Part shown: piece after piece, positions 17,131-23,567 of the stretch
How the letters are laid out: every line of letters begins with the position of its first letter
Position numbering within the stretch: the first letter of the stretch is position 1
Source: an uncultured Gemmiger sp.
Lineage (GTDB): Bacteria; Bacillota; Clostridia; Oscillospirales; Ruminococcaceae
Length of the DNA: 39,209 nucleotides
Reading direction: 5' to 3'
Assembly (NCBI GenBank): GCA_947631565.1
Contig: CANRLV010000017.1
Location: 1 to 39,209, forward strand
Notes under the pieces: model-generated
Seen by the model: the letters and a program-made list of their open reading frames with translations, nothing else
Told to the model about the DNA's origin: nothing
Database searches by the model: none
Translations under genes and position numbers: made by a program

Positions 17131-17756
17131 AGCGTGCAAAGCTGACCGCTCGCCAGCTGCTGGCGCTGTGCTATGCGGCGGCGGCGGTGATATGGGTGCT
17201 GCGCTGCGTGCTTGGCTGCGGTGTCATGCTCAACTATAAGCTGCGCGGCGAGATGCCGAGCCTGGTCCTGGGCCCTGCGGACCTTACGGTGGAGAGCATG
17301 ATCGACTGCGCCGCCGACGAATGGACCGACGCCCCCGACGACCGCCCCGACTGGTACCTGACCAGCGACAACGATCCGCACATTTTCTGGCAGGGCGAGG
17401 GCTACATCGAGAGCGTGCGCCTGCACGCCGAGCAGCTTTCACCGCCCGGCGGCGCGGCGCTGTACTATCTGCGCCCCGGCCAGACCGATTATTCCGAGGC
17501 GCAGAAGGTGTTTGCCCGCCTGGGCGCGGCCAACGAACTGATTTTTGACGTGGGCGGCGTGTATGTGACCGGGCTGCGCATCGACCCCGACAGTGTCGGC
17601 GGCGTGTATACGCGCCTGCTGGACGTCACGCTCAACCCGGTCACGCCGTGGCCGCTGCGTTTTGTGCCGGGGGCGGGGGCGTTGCTGCTGCTGCTGTTCG
17701 CGCCGCCGCTGGCGGCGGCGGTGCTGGCGCTGCTGCTGTGCCGCGCCGAAACCTGA
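17127..17756 (+). CDS. Small TM-ectodomain-TM protein, module copy 1
   Basis: A 209-residue protein with one N-terminal membrane segment (~10-36), an extracytoplasmic domain (~40-178) that looks beta-rich, and a C-terminal membrane segment (~182-206). I recognise no named domain. The ectodomain segment LYYLRPGQTDYSEAQKVF followed by GLRIDPDS matches in position and spacing LYYTTRRGEAFSRDKRVF and ALRLDPCS of the protein at 19860-20510, so the two are paralogues. ATG overlaps the stop of the large membrane protein (ATGA at 17127-17130), implying coupled translation and probably a complex. The arrangement suggests an accessory subunit that presents a carbohydrate-binding or lipid-carrier-binding domain beside the GT-C-like protein. 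Function unknown. Confidence 0.7.
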   Translation: MKRAKLTARQLLALCYAAAAVIWVLRCVLGCGVMLNYKLRGEMPSLVLGPADLTVESMIDCAADEWTDAPDDRPDWYLTSDNDPHIFWQGEGYIESVRLHAEQLSPPGGAALYYLRPGQTDYSEAQKVFARLGAANELIFDVGGVYVTGLRIDPDSVGGVYTRLLDVTLNPVTPWPLRFVPGAGALLLLLFAPPLAAAVLALLLCRAET

Positions 17757-17790
17757 CGAGACCGCTGCCGGAAAGGAGGGGACCCCGGGC

Positions 17791-19863
17791 ATGGAGCTGC
17801 TGTGTGTGCTGCCGCCGCTGGCGGCGCTGTGGCTGCTGTGCGCGTTTTTGACCCTCCGCGGCCGGCTGGCCCCAGCGCTGGCGCCGCTGCCGGCACTGGC
17901 GCTGCTCATCACGGCGCTGACCGTGTTCGGCATGGCGGGGGTCCTGGCCCCCGGTATGTGGGCGCTGCTGCTTTTGTGTGCCGCGCTGGGCGCCTGGGCG
18001 CTGGTCCCGCACGGCGGCTGCCGCCCCGACCTGCGCCGGCTCTTTTCACCGGGGGCGGTGCTGTTCTGGGCCGGGGCGTTGGCCTTTGCGGTGTATTTCG
18101 CCGTGCGCCAGCCAATGGCCACCGGCTTTGACGAGCTCAACCTGTGGGCGACGGCGGTCAAGGTGACGGTCACCGACGATGCGCTGTATGCCACCGCGGA
18201 GCTCGGTGTGCCGTGGCCGGTCACACAGAACCCCGGCCTGCCGCTGCTGGGGTACTTTTTCAGCTTTTTCGGCGCCTATGCGGACTGGAAGATCTATTTT
18301 GCTTACGATGTTTTGTTCCTGGCCGTGGACGCCGCCGTGCTGGGCGCGCTGCCCTGGCGGCGCTACCGGCTGTGGGTGCCGCTGGCGGCCATCCTGTGGT
18401 GCGTGCCCTGGTTTTTTACCACCTACAACCACACGGTGTACCTGAACACCGTCTACATGAGCGCCTACGGCGATATCCCGGCCGGGCTGGTCACGGGCGG
18501 GGCCGTGGCGCTGTGGCTGGCCCTGCGCGCCGGCGGCACGCCGCGCACGGCCTGGGCCGTGCTGCCGGTGCTGGCGCTGGCCGCCAACCTCAAGGCCAAC
18601 ACCTTTGTGCTGGCCCTGGTGGCGGCGGGGCTGGTAGCGCTGGACGCGCTGCTGTTCCCGGTCGGGGAGGCCCCCTTTGCCAAAGGGCTGGGCCGCCGGG
18701 CCGGCTTTGCGGCCGCCTGCTTTGCGGCGCCGCTGGGCATATATTATTTGTGGAACGTCCGCTACGTCGGCTGGCTGGCGGCCCGCAATGCCGCCGCCGG
18801 CGGCATGGGCGAGACCTCGCTGCCCCTGTCCGGCGTGGTGGTCAATGGGCTGCGGCTGCTGCTGGGCGGCAGCGTCCCGCCGGAATACGCCGCGCGGGGA
18901 CCGCAGTTCCGCCGGGCCATGGCCGATATGGGCGCGCAGTTTTGGGGCGCCGGCGGCCGCCTGACGATGGTCGGCCAGGGCTGTGTGGTCACGGCGCTGA
19001 TTTTGGCCGTGTTTGCGGCCGCCTGCCTGCTGGCCGGGAAAGGCTGGCGGCGCCCGGCCGTGCTGGGGGCGGCCAGCCTGACCTGCTTCGGCGGCTACAA
19101 CCTGATGCTGGCGCTGAGCTACGGCTTTATCTTCAAGCCGTTCCAGGCCGAGGCCCTGGCCGACTACAACCGCTACATCTACAGCTACTACATCGCCTGG
19201 TTCCTGGTCGCGCTGGTCTGCCTGGTGCAGGCGCTGGCCGCCCTGGACCCGCAGCGGCACCGGGCGCTGGCCGGGCAGGCGCTGGTGCTGGTGTTGGCCG
19301 CCGGTATGCTGCTGCGCTGGCACCAGCTGGTGCTGCCGCAGCTGTCGGTGCTGGGCTTTTCCGACAGTGAGTTCATCGACCGCCGCCGTGACCGCGATGA
19401 GGCCGCGGCCGTCAGCCGCGCTTTGGACGAGACCGACCGTATCTTCTTTGTCAGCCAGGGCGACAACGGCCAGCGCTGGTTCTCGGCCGTGTTTGATTTC
19501 TATCCGCTGGCCGTCGACTATTCCGGGACCGTGGAACAGGGCGGGGGCGGCGGCACCTTCGGCCTGGCGGCGCTGGAGCCGGCGGACGAGGGCGTGAAAA
19601 AGTACTATTACCACCCCTACACGGCCGCCGAGCTGGACGCCGCCGTGCGCCAAAGCGGCTGCACCGTGCTGTACATACAGGCGCTCGACGATATCTTCGT
19701 GCAGAGCTATGCCGAGCTGTTCACCGACGGTCTGGCCGCCGCGCAAGACGGTACGACGCCGATCTACCGCGTGACGGATGCCGGCTTTGCCCCCGAGCCC
19801 TTGCCGGACCCGCTGCCGGCGGGCGCCGCGGCCATGGCGGCGTTGCGGGAGGTGGCGCCATGA
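17791..19863 (+). CDS. Large GT-C-like membrane protein, module copy 2
   Basis: A 690-residue multi-spanning protein, paralogue of the one at 15142-17130. Shared blocks in the same order: VRQPMATGFDELNLWA with the D-E pair in the first long loop, YNRYIYSYYIAWFL before the C-terminal domain, and DRIFFVSQGDNGQRWF within it. It has extra extracytoplasmic sequence after helix 5 (YNHTVYLNTVYMSAYGD) that is also partly kept in copy 1 as TPNITYASAMAD. ATG 17791 is chosen because GAAAGGAGG lies 11-19 bases upstream; the frame is open further upstream but lies within the preceding gene. Stop overlaps the next start. Inferred role: a second polyprenyl-phosphate-sugar transferase with a different donor or acceptor. 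Confidence 0.72.
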   Translation: MELLCVLPPLAALWLLCAFLTLRGRLAPALAPLPALALLITALTVFGMAGVLAPGMWALLLLCAALGAWALVPHGGCRPDLRRLFSPGAVLFWAGALAFAVYFAVRQPMATGFDELNLWATAVKVTVTDDALYATAELGVPWPVTQNPGLPLLGYFFSFFGAYADWKIYFAYDVLFLAVDAAVLGALPWRRYRLWVPLAAILWCVPWFFTTYNHTVYLNTVYMSAYGDIPAGLVTGGAVALWLALRAGGTPRTAWAVLPVLALAANLKANTFVLALVAAGLVALDALLFPVGEAPFAKGLGRRAGFAAACFAAPLGIYYLWNVRYVGWLAARNAAAGGMGETSLPLSGVVVNGLRLLLGGSVPPEYAARGPQFRRAMADMGAQFWGAGGRLTMVGQGCVVTALILAVFAAACLLAGKGWRRPAVLGAASLTCFGGYNLMLALSYGFIFKPFQAEALADYNRYIYSYYIAWFLVALVCLVQALAALDPQRHRALAGQALVLVLAAGMLLRWHQLVLPQLSVLGFSDSEFIDRRRDRDEAAAVSRALDETDRIFFVSQGDNGQRWFSAVFDFYPLAVDYSGTVEQGGGGGTFGLAALEPADEGVKKYYYHPYTAAELDAAVRQSGCTVLYIQALDDIFVQSYAELFTDGLAAAQDGTTPIYRVTDAGFAPEPLPDPLPAGAAAMAALREVAP

Positions 19864-20510
19864 AGCAGCGTTTGCGGGCTCTTTTGGGCCGCCGGGCCGG
19901 GCTGGCGCGCCTGTGCTATGCGCTGGCGGCGCTGGGCTGGCTGGCGTGGGGCGTGTACGCCCGCCTGGACGATGCCGGTCTGCGCGCCGCGCAGAGCAGC
20001 CTGCCGGTGTCGGCCTTCACGCTGACGGACCTTGCGCCGGACCCCGACGTGCAGGGCGGCTGCCGCGCGTTGAGCGGTGACCCGCAGATGCGGTGGGAGA
20101 ACACCGACGGCAAAAAGCTCCGCACCGTGAGCTATACGGCGGAATTTTTGGGCGGTGAACCGCGGGAAATGTGCCTCTACTACACCACCCGCCGCGGCGA
20201 GGCGTTCAGCCGCGACAAGCGGGTGTTCCCGACCCTGCTGCCGACGGGGCGGTATGTGTACACGCTGCCGCACGGCCCCATCGCCGCCCTGCGCCTGGAC
20301 CCCTGCAGCCCCGCGGAGACCGGCGACCCGGTGACGGTGGTGTTCGGGTCCGGCGGCATCGACCTCAACTACGGCCCGACGCTGCCGCAGGGCTGGCAGT
20401 ATTTCGTGCCGGATGTGTATACGGCCTTCTGCCTGCTGCTGTACCCGGCGCTGGCCGCCGCCCTGCTCGACTGGCTGCGGGCCGTGGTTCGGCAGCTGCG
20501 CGGGACATAA
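19860..20510 (+). CDS. Small TM-ectodomain-TM protein, module copy 2
   Basis: A 216-residue protein with an N-terminal membrane segment (~15-36), a beta-rich extracytoplasmic domain (~40-178) and a C-terminal membrane segment (~182-203). It is paralogous in layout and in several segments to the protein at 17127-17756: in both, a LYY strand, then a (V/L)F turn, an LR(I/L)DP strand and a terminal L-N strand occur with similar spacing. It overlaps the upstream large membrane protein by four bases (ATGA), just as copy 1 does. No named domain is recognised. It is the last gene of the plus-strand operon and is followed by the structured segment and terminator at 20540-20696. Confidence 0.68.
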   Translation: MKQRLRALLGRRAGLARLCYALAALGWLAWGVYARLDDAGLRAAQSSLPVSAFTLTDLAPDPDVQGGCRALSGDPQMRWENTDGKKLRTVSYTAEFLGGEPREMCLYYTTRRGEAFSRDKRVFPTLLPTGRYVYTLPHGPIAALRLDPCSPAETGDPVTVVFGSGGIDLNYGPTLPQGWQYFVPDVYTAFCLLLYPALAAALLDWLRAVVRQLRGT

Positions 20511-20539
20511 TGCTCCGCACCAGGGTGTATTTAAAAGCC

Positions 20540-20635
20540 ATCGGCCCTGACCGACATGTGCGGTTGCGCCCGCAGGCGCACGTCGTAGGCCAACCGCGCG
20601 AAGCGCGGCTCTTAGGCCGGAGACGCAGGGCCGAT
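20540..20635 (+). ncRNA. Candidate structured RNA element or palindromic repeat (three-way junction)
   Basis: A perfect 10-bp closing stem (20540-20549 with 20626-20635) encloses two further stem-loops: 20552-20585 (CGAC/GTCG then GTGCG/CGCAC) and 20588-20618 (GGCC/GGCC then CCGCGC/GCGCGG with a GAA loop). Nothing here encodes a protein. It begins 29 bases after the last stop of the GT-C operon and ends ten bases before a terminator, so it would be the 3' end of that mRNA or a separate short RNA. I cannot match it to a known class; a REP-like genomic repeat is the main alternative. The folding is read by eye, not computed. Confidence 0.45.
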
Positions 20636-20644
20636 ACCTCTAGA

Positions 20645-20696
20645 GCAAAAAATGCCGTTCAAGTCACCCTTTGGGTATGCGGACGGCATTTTTTGC
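20645..20696. terminator. Bidirectional terminator between convergent operons
   Basis: A perfect 14-bp inverted repeat (20645-20658 with 20683-20696) with six As in the left arm and six Ts in the right, so it works on both strands, and a small inner hairpin (ACCC-TTT-GGGT). It separates the plus-strand GT-C operon (ends 20510) from the minus-strand GT2 operon (ends 20792). Confidence 0.85.
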
Positions 20697-20764
20697 GATG
20701 GGGTGTGTCCAAGAGAGGGGTGCAGGCGGACCGGCGCAGCCAGTAACGCCGAACCCCTCTTTTG

Positions 20765-20794
20765 AAGCGTGTCGAGTTTCTCGACACGCTTTTA
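20765..20794. terminator. Hairpin at the 3' end of the GT2 operon
   Basis: A perfect 12-bp stem (20765-20776 with 20780-20791), loop TTT, overlapping the end of the minus-strand GT2 gene. A T-run (20790-20793) follows on the plus strand; on the minus strand none follows directly. A weaker repeat AGAGGGGT/ACCCCTCT (from 20714 to about 20760) lies between the two hairpins. Confidence 0.6.
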
Positions 20795-21781
20795 TGTGAT
20801 TTTGAACAGCCGCTGCAGGCGGTAGACGATGTAGCGGAACAGCCCTGCGATCAGGCTGCCCTCCACCCAAACGTAGTTGGGCAGGTCCCGCCAGCGGAAG
20901 GGGGGCTTTTGCAGCTTGGGCAAAGCGGCCCTGGCCTCGGCAAAGCCCTTGGCGTAATCGCTGCCGAAGCCGCGCAGGCGGAACATGACCACCTTGAGCG
21001 CGTAGCCCAGCGCCATCGGCACAAAATTGAGCGCCAGCATCAGCAGCGGCTGGTTTTTGTATGGCAGCAGGATGCTGTTGCGCCCGCTCTGGATGCTTTT
21101 GAAGGGGTTGTAGCGCACGGCGCCGGTGGTGGCGCCGCAGATGTGGCGGCAGCGCGCGGTGGGGCAGTAGACGTTCTTATAGCCGCGGTTGTTGGCGCGC
21201 CAGCTCAGGTCCACGTCCTCATAGTAGGCAAAGAACAGCTCGTCAAAAACGCCTATTTCGTCCAAAATGCTCTTGCGGTAAAGCGCCGCCCCGCCGCAGG
21301 CCGAGAACACCCGGCAGGGTGTTTGGTAGCGCGCCGCGCGCAGGCCGTCGCCGCGCTTGCAGGCAAAGCCGAGCAGCGTGACGTAGTCGCCGGCGTCATC
21401 GGCCAGTTCGGGTTCATAGTAGCGCAGCATCAGGCTGGAAACGGCGAAGATCCTGGGGTCCGCCTCGGCCGTGCGGATGAGCTCGGCCAGCCAGTCCGGC
21501 TCGGCGAAGGCGTCGTTGTTGAAGAGGGCGATGTACTCCCCCCTGGCGACGGCGATGCCCTGGTTGACGGCGTGGGAAAAGCCGGTGTTGGTATCGTTGC
21601 AGAGCAGCGTGTAGCCGGGCCGGCCCACATAGCTTTGGGCGATGGTCAGGCTCTCATCGGTGGAGCCGTTGTCGACGACGATGAGCTCAAAGTCCTGCTC
21701 GGTCTGGGCAAAAACCGATTCGATGGAATCGCGCAGCCAGCCGGCGCCGTTGAGGTTGGGGATGATGACGCTTGCTTTCAT
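20792..21781 (-). CDS. GT2 family glycosyltransferase (rhamnosyltransferase-like)
   Basis: A 329-residue protein. N-terminal GT-A domain: strand ASVIIPNLNG (~3-12), VVDNGSTD (~36-43), the donor-binding NTGFSHAVNQG and the metal-binding ALFNNDA (D-x-D-like NND). The acceptor region has ACGGAALYRK and FFAYYEDVDLSWR, the ED-x-D-x-x-R motif that is typical of dTDP-rhamnosyltransferase-like GT2 enzymes. The C-terminal ~100 residues are hydrophobic to amphipathic and probably sit on the membrane. ATG 21779-21781 is preferred (GAGGGGG seven bases upstream) over GTG 21787. It likely adds a sugar, possibly rhamnose, to a lipid-linked precursor in the cytoplasm, which fits the neighbouring glycan loci. 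Confidence 0.88.
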   Translation of the reverse strand: MKASVIIPNLNGAGWLRDSIESVFAQTEQDFELIVVDNGSTDESLTIAQSYVGRPGYTLLCNDTNTGFSHAVNQGIAVARGEYIALFNNDAFAEPDWLAELIRTAEADPRIFAVSSLMLRYYEPELADDAGDYVTLLGFACKRGDGLRAARYQTPCRVFSACGGAALYRKSILDEIGVFDELFFAYYEDVDLSWRANNRGYKNVYCPTARCRHICGATTGAVRYNPFKSIQSGRNSILLPYKNQPLLMLALNFVPMALGYALKVVMFRLRGFGSDYAKGFAEARAALPKLQKPPFRWRDLPNYVWVEGSLIAGLFRYIVYRLQRLFKIT

Positions 21782-21793
21782 CGGCACACCCCC

Positions 21794-22192
21794 TCATATC
21801 CAGGGCCCGGCGCGCAGCGGCTGCGCCGCCAAAAACGCGGCCACGCCGGCAATGACGTAGAGCACGGCCAGCACCCCGACAAGGAGCAGCATATACAGCA
21901 CCGCGGCGCGGGCCAGGCGCTTGCGGGCGCGGTTGCCGCCGCGCCGGAAGGCGAACACCAGCGCCAGGATGAACCCAACGACCGGGATGCCGAACAGGCA
22001 CAGGTACAAAAAGTACCCGCCGGTGGTCAGGGTGTTGGCGGCCGGGGGCTGCACGCCCCGGTAGCGCGGACCGGGGGCCGGGACCTCGGTCTCCGGAGCC
22101 CCGGCAAAGGGCGCCGGGGCCGGGGCACCGCAGCGCGGGCAGCGGTCGGCGCCGACGGGAAGCAGCAGGCCGCAGTGGTCACAAAAAGTCAT
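21794..22192 (-). CDS. Zinc-ribbon membrane protein
   Basis: A 132-residue protein. Residues 4-22 contain two C-x-x-C pairs (CDHC and CPRC) that form a small zinc ribbon, followed by a proline/alanine-rich linker (~23-50) and two membrane segments (~58-82 and ~95-122). Function is unknown; such short zinc-ribbon membrane proteins are common in Clostridia and often annotated only by the ribbon. It lies between an Lrp-type regulator (13 bases upstream) and the GT2 gene (12 bases downstream), so the three are probably one transcript. RBS AAAGGGA precedes ATG 22192. Confidence 0.72.
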   Translation of the reverse strand: MTFCDHCGLLLPVGADRCPRCGAPAPAPFAGAPETEVPAPGPRYRGVQPPAANTLTTGGYFLYLCLFGIPVVGFILALVFAFRRGGNRARKRLARAAVLYMLLLVGVLAVLYVIAGVAAFLAAQPLRAGPWI

Positions 22193-22205
22193 GGATACGT
22201 CCCTT

Positions 22206-22640
22206 TCAGTCGTCGGGGGTGGGGGATCGGTCCACCTGCGTGGTCAGGATGATCTGGGTGGTGGTGGTGCCCAGCCGCTGGATGCGGGTGAGCAGATGCT
22301 CCAGCGCGTCGATGCCGGGGCAGCTGACCTTGACGATAAAGTTGCAGCTGCCGGTCACCCGCCAGCACTGGCGGATCTGCTCCTCGCTCTCGGTCAGGCG
22401 CAAAAACTCCTCCCGTCCGGCCGGGCCGATGAGCACCGAGATGAGCGCCTGCACCTGCTGTGCCGCCTGCGGGTGGTGCACCAGCACCGTGTAGCCGCCG
22501 ATGACGCCGGTCTCCTCCAGGCGGCGGATACGGCTGGACACCGCCGGGCTGGACAGGTCCACCTGCCGGGCGATCTCCTTGACCGGCATACGGGCGTTGG
22601 ATCTGAGCAGCGTCAGTATCTTTGCATCGAGGTCATCCAT
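22206..22640 (-). CDS. Lrp/AsnC family transcriptional regulator
   Basis: A 144-residue protein with an N-terminal winged/helix-turn-helix (residues ~2-60, with LDAKILTLLRSNARMPVKEI and the recognition segment SPAVSSRIRRLEETGVI) and a C-terminal RAM/ligand-binding domain (~65-140, with a VTGSCNFIVKV strand). Family members bind amino acids or related ligands and often regulate their own promoter. The N-terminus starts almost directly with the HTH, as in small Lrp proteins. GGGAGGG lies eight bases before ATG 22640. Regulated genes are unknown; the divergently oriented candidate sRNA promoter at 22815-22842 and the adjacent GT2 operon are the nearest candidates. Confidence 0.93.
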   Translation of the reverse strand: MDDLDAKILTLLRSNARMPVKEIARQVDLSSPAVSSRIRRLEETGVIGGYTVLVHHPQAAQQVQALISVLIGPAGREEFLRLTESEEQIRQCWRVTGSCNFIVKVSCPGIDALEHLLTRIQRLGTTTTQIILTTQVDRSPTPDD

Positions 22641-22895
22641 GGGAACCCTCCCGCCGCTTTCGGCGAAACAAACAAAAAACGAAAATAAAGTAAAAAAGAA
22701 GTATGAGCTTTACCGGAAAAGGCCCGGCCGGCCAAGGCCAGACCGCCGATAAAATAAATAAAGTCCAAACGCCATCATTATAAACAAACGGAAAGCAAAA
22801 TGCAAGCCTTGGATTTGACAAACAAAGAAAACGCACTATAATGGGATACACAACAAAGCCATTTTCCCCTTTATATACTTTCCCACCCCTCTATG
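22641..22895. other. AT-rich divergent regulatory region between lrp and the candidate sRNA
   Basis: No gene is supported here. On the minus strand a TATAAT (complement of 22777-22782) with a weak TTGCAT 17 bases upstream may drive lrp, giving a leader of about 130 bases. On the plus strand a strong promoter (22815-22842) faces away from it. The composition is clearly richer in A and T than the flanking genes. Confidence 0.5.
22815..22842 (+). promoter_or_regulatory. Strong promoter of the candidate small RNA
   Basis: TTGACA at 22815-22820, 16-base spacer, TATAAT at 22837-22842: both hexamers match consensus exactly. No protein-coding frame follows before the terminator at 22896-22932. Confidence 0.78.
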
Positions 22896-22934
22896 CACGA
22901 GCGCCCGCCGGCAACGGCGGGCGCTCGTGTTTGT
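22849..22934 (+). ncRNA. Candidate small RNA of about 85 nt
   Basis: Inferred transcript from the consensus promoter at 22815-22842 to the strong terminator at 22896-22932. The 5' half is unstructured and pyrimidine-rich, with CCCCTTT and CCCACCCCTCT (22883-22892), sequences able to pair with G-rich Shine-Dalgarno sites; the 3' half is the terminator hairpin. The only start codon (22894) opens a 16-codon frame that lies inside the hairpin and lacks a ribosome site, so it is not a convincing peptide. The downstream gene is on the opposite strand and convergent, so this is not a leader of an mRNA. C-rich unpaired motifs are a known trait of trans-acting sRNAs in Firmicutes. Transcription is not shown. 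Confidence 0.6.
22896..22932 (+). terminator. Strong terminator of the candidate small RNA
   Basis: A perfect 15-bp stem (22896-22910 with 22915-22929) with a GCAA tetraloop and TTTG following at 22930. The GNRA loop makes it very stable. It also faces the end of the DUF2726 gene (stop 22976, minus strand) and may terminate that too. Confidence 0.85.
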
Positions 22935-22975
22935 ATCCGATGAAATGCAGCGTCGCATTGCCGGCAGCACGAGGT

Positions 22976-23518
22976 TCATGGATTTTGGTCCGTAGAAAGT
23001 AACTGCTGTTTTATATCGTCCGTAATATAAGGGACGTGAATGATTTTATAGCCAACACTTTCAACGACTTCATCGACAAACTGGTCGCGTAGCTGGCGGT
23101 CACGCCTTTGATGGCTTTCGTCATCTAATTCAATGATGTATCTGGCAACAAGTTTCCTGTCGCAAAGGACAAAATCCACATGCTTTGCCTGTATCTTGTA
23201 AAAATAAGTCTTGTATTTAGGGGTGCCTCTTACAGGTTCCAACAAATCCAGCAGGCGGACTTTTGCAAAGACGGTATATCCAAGTTCTTCTGCGATGGGT
23301 TTGAGCTTATTATAAGCGGTTTTTTCATTGTAAGTGAACATCCATTTCCGCTGATAGGCTCCCTTTATGGGCAAGCCGCCCTTTGGATCAGGCTCGGGGA
23401 CACTGATTCCCTCCGCAGCATCCAAAGTGTCTGACGTATCAGGACCTTTCGTCTTTAAAACCATGAAAAACAGCAAAACAATAATAACAATTAAAACAAG
23501 CAACAAGGTAAGTACCAT
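22976..23518 (-). CDS. Membrane-anchored DUF2726 domain protein (nuclease-like fold)
   Basis: A 180-residue protein: one N-terminal membrane segment (~2-19), a linker, and a DUF2726 domain (~60-175). The domain holds KHVDFVLCD (112-120) and IIELDDESHQRR (about 128-139), the D ... E-x-D ... H arrangement shared with DUF559/Vsr-like members of the restriction-endonuclease-like fold. Whether it cuts DNA is unknown; E-L-D replaces the E-x-K of classical enzymes. Codon use is visibly AT-richer than in the neighbours, suggesting acquisition by transfer. It follows the MATE gene by about 50 bases on the same strand, with AAAGGA before ATG 23518. Confidence 0.82.
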   Translation of the reverse strand: MVLTLLLVLIVIIVLLFFMVLKTKGPDTSDTLDAAEGISVPEPDPKGGLPIKGAYQRKWMFTYNEKTAYNKLKPIAEELGYTVFAKVRLLDLLEPVRGTPKYKTYFYKIQAKHVDFVLCDRKLVARYIIELDDESHQRRDRQLRDQFVDEVVESVGYKIIHVPYITDDIKQQLLSTDQNP

Positions 23519-23567
23519 AACAGGGCATCCTTTCTGAAAAAACAGGCTGTAATATGTTTACATTTTC

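Noticed and set aside
17593-17790. N-terminal extension of the second large GT-C-like gene
   Set aside because: It is a shadow frame within the small-protein gene, made of Arg/Cys runs. ATG 17791 has a strong ribosome site.
22633-22851. 72-codon frame on the minus strand overlapping the lrp start
   Set aside because: It overlaps lrp, has no ribosome site, and spans the probable lrp promoter. Its hydrophobic look comes from AT-rich sequence.
22894-22944. 16-codon frame inside the candidate sRNA
   Set aside because: No Shine-Dalgarno is present and the start lies at the base of the terminator hairpin; the codons simply read through the stem.
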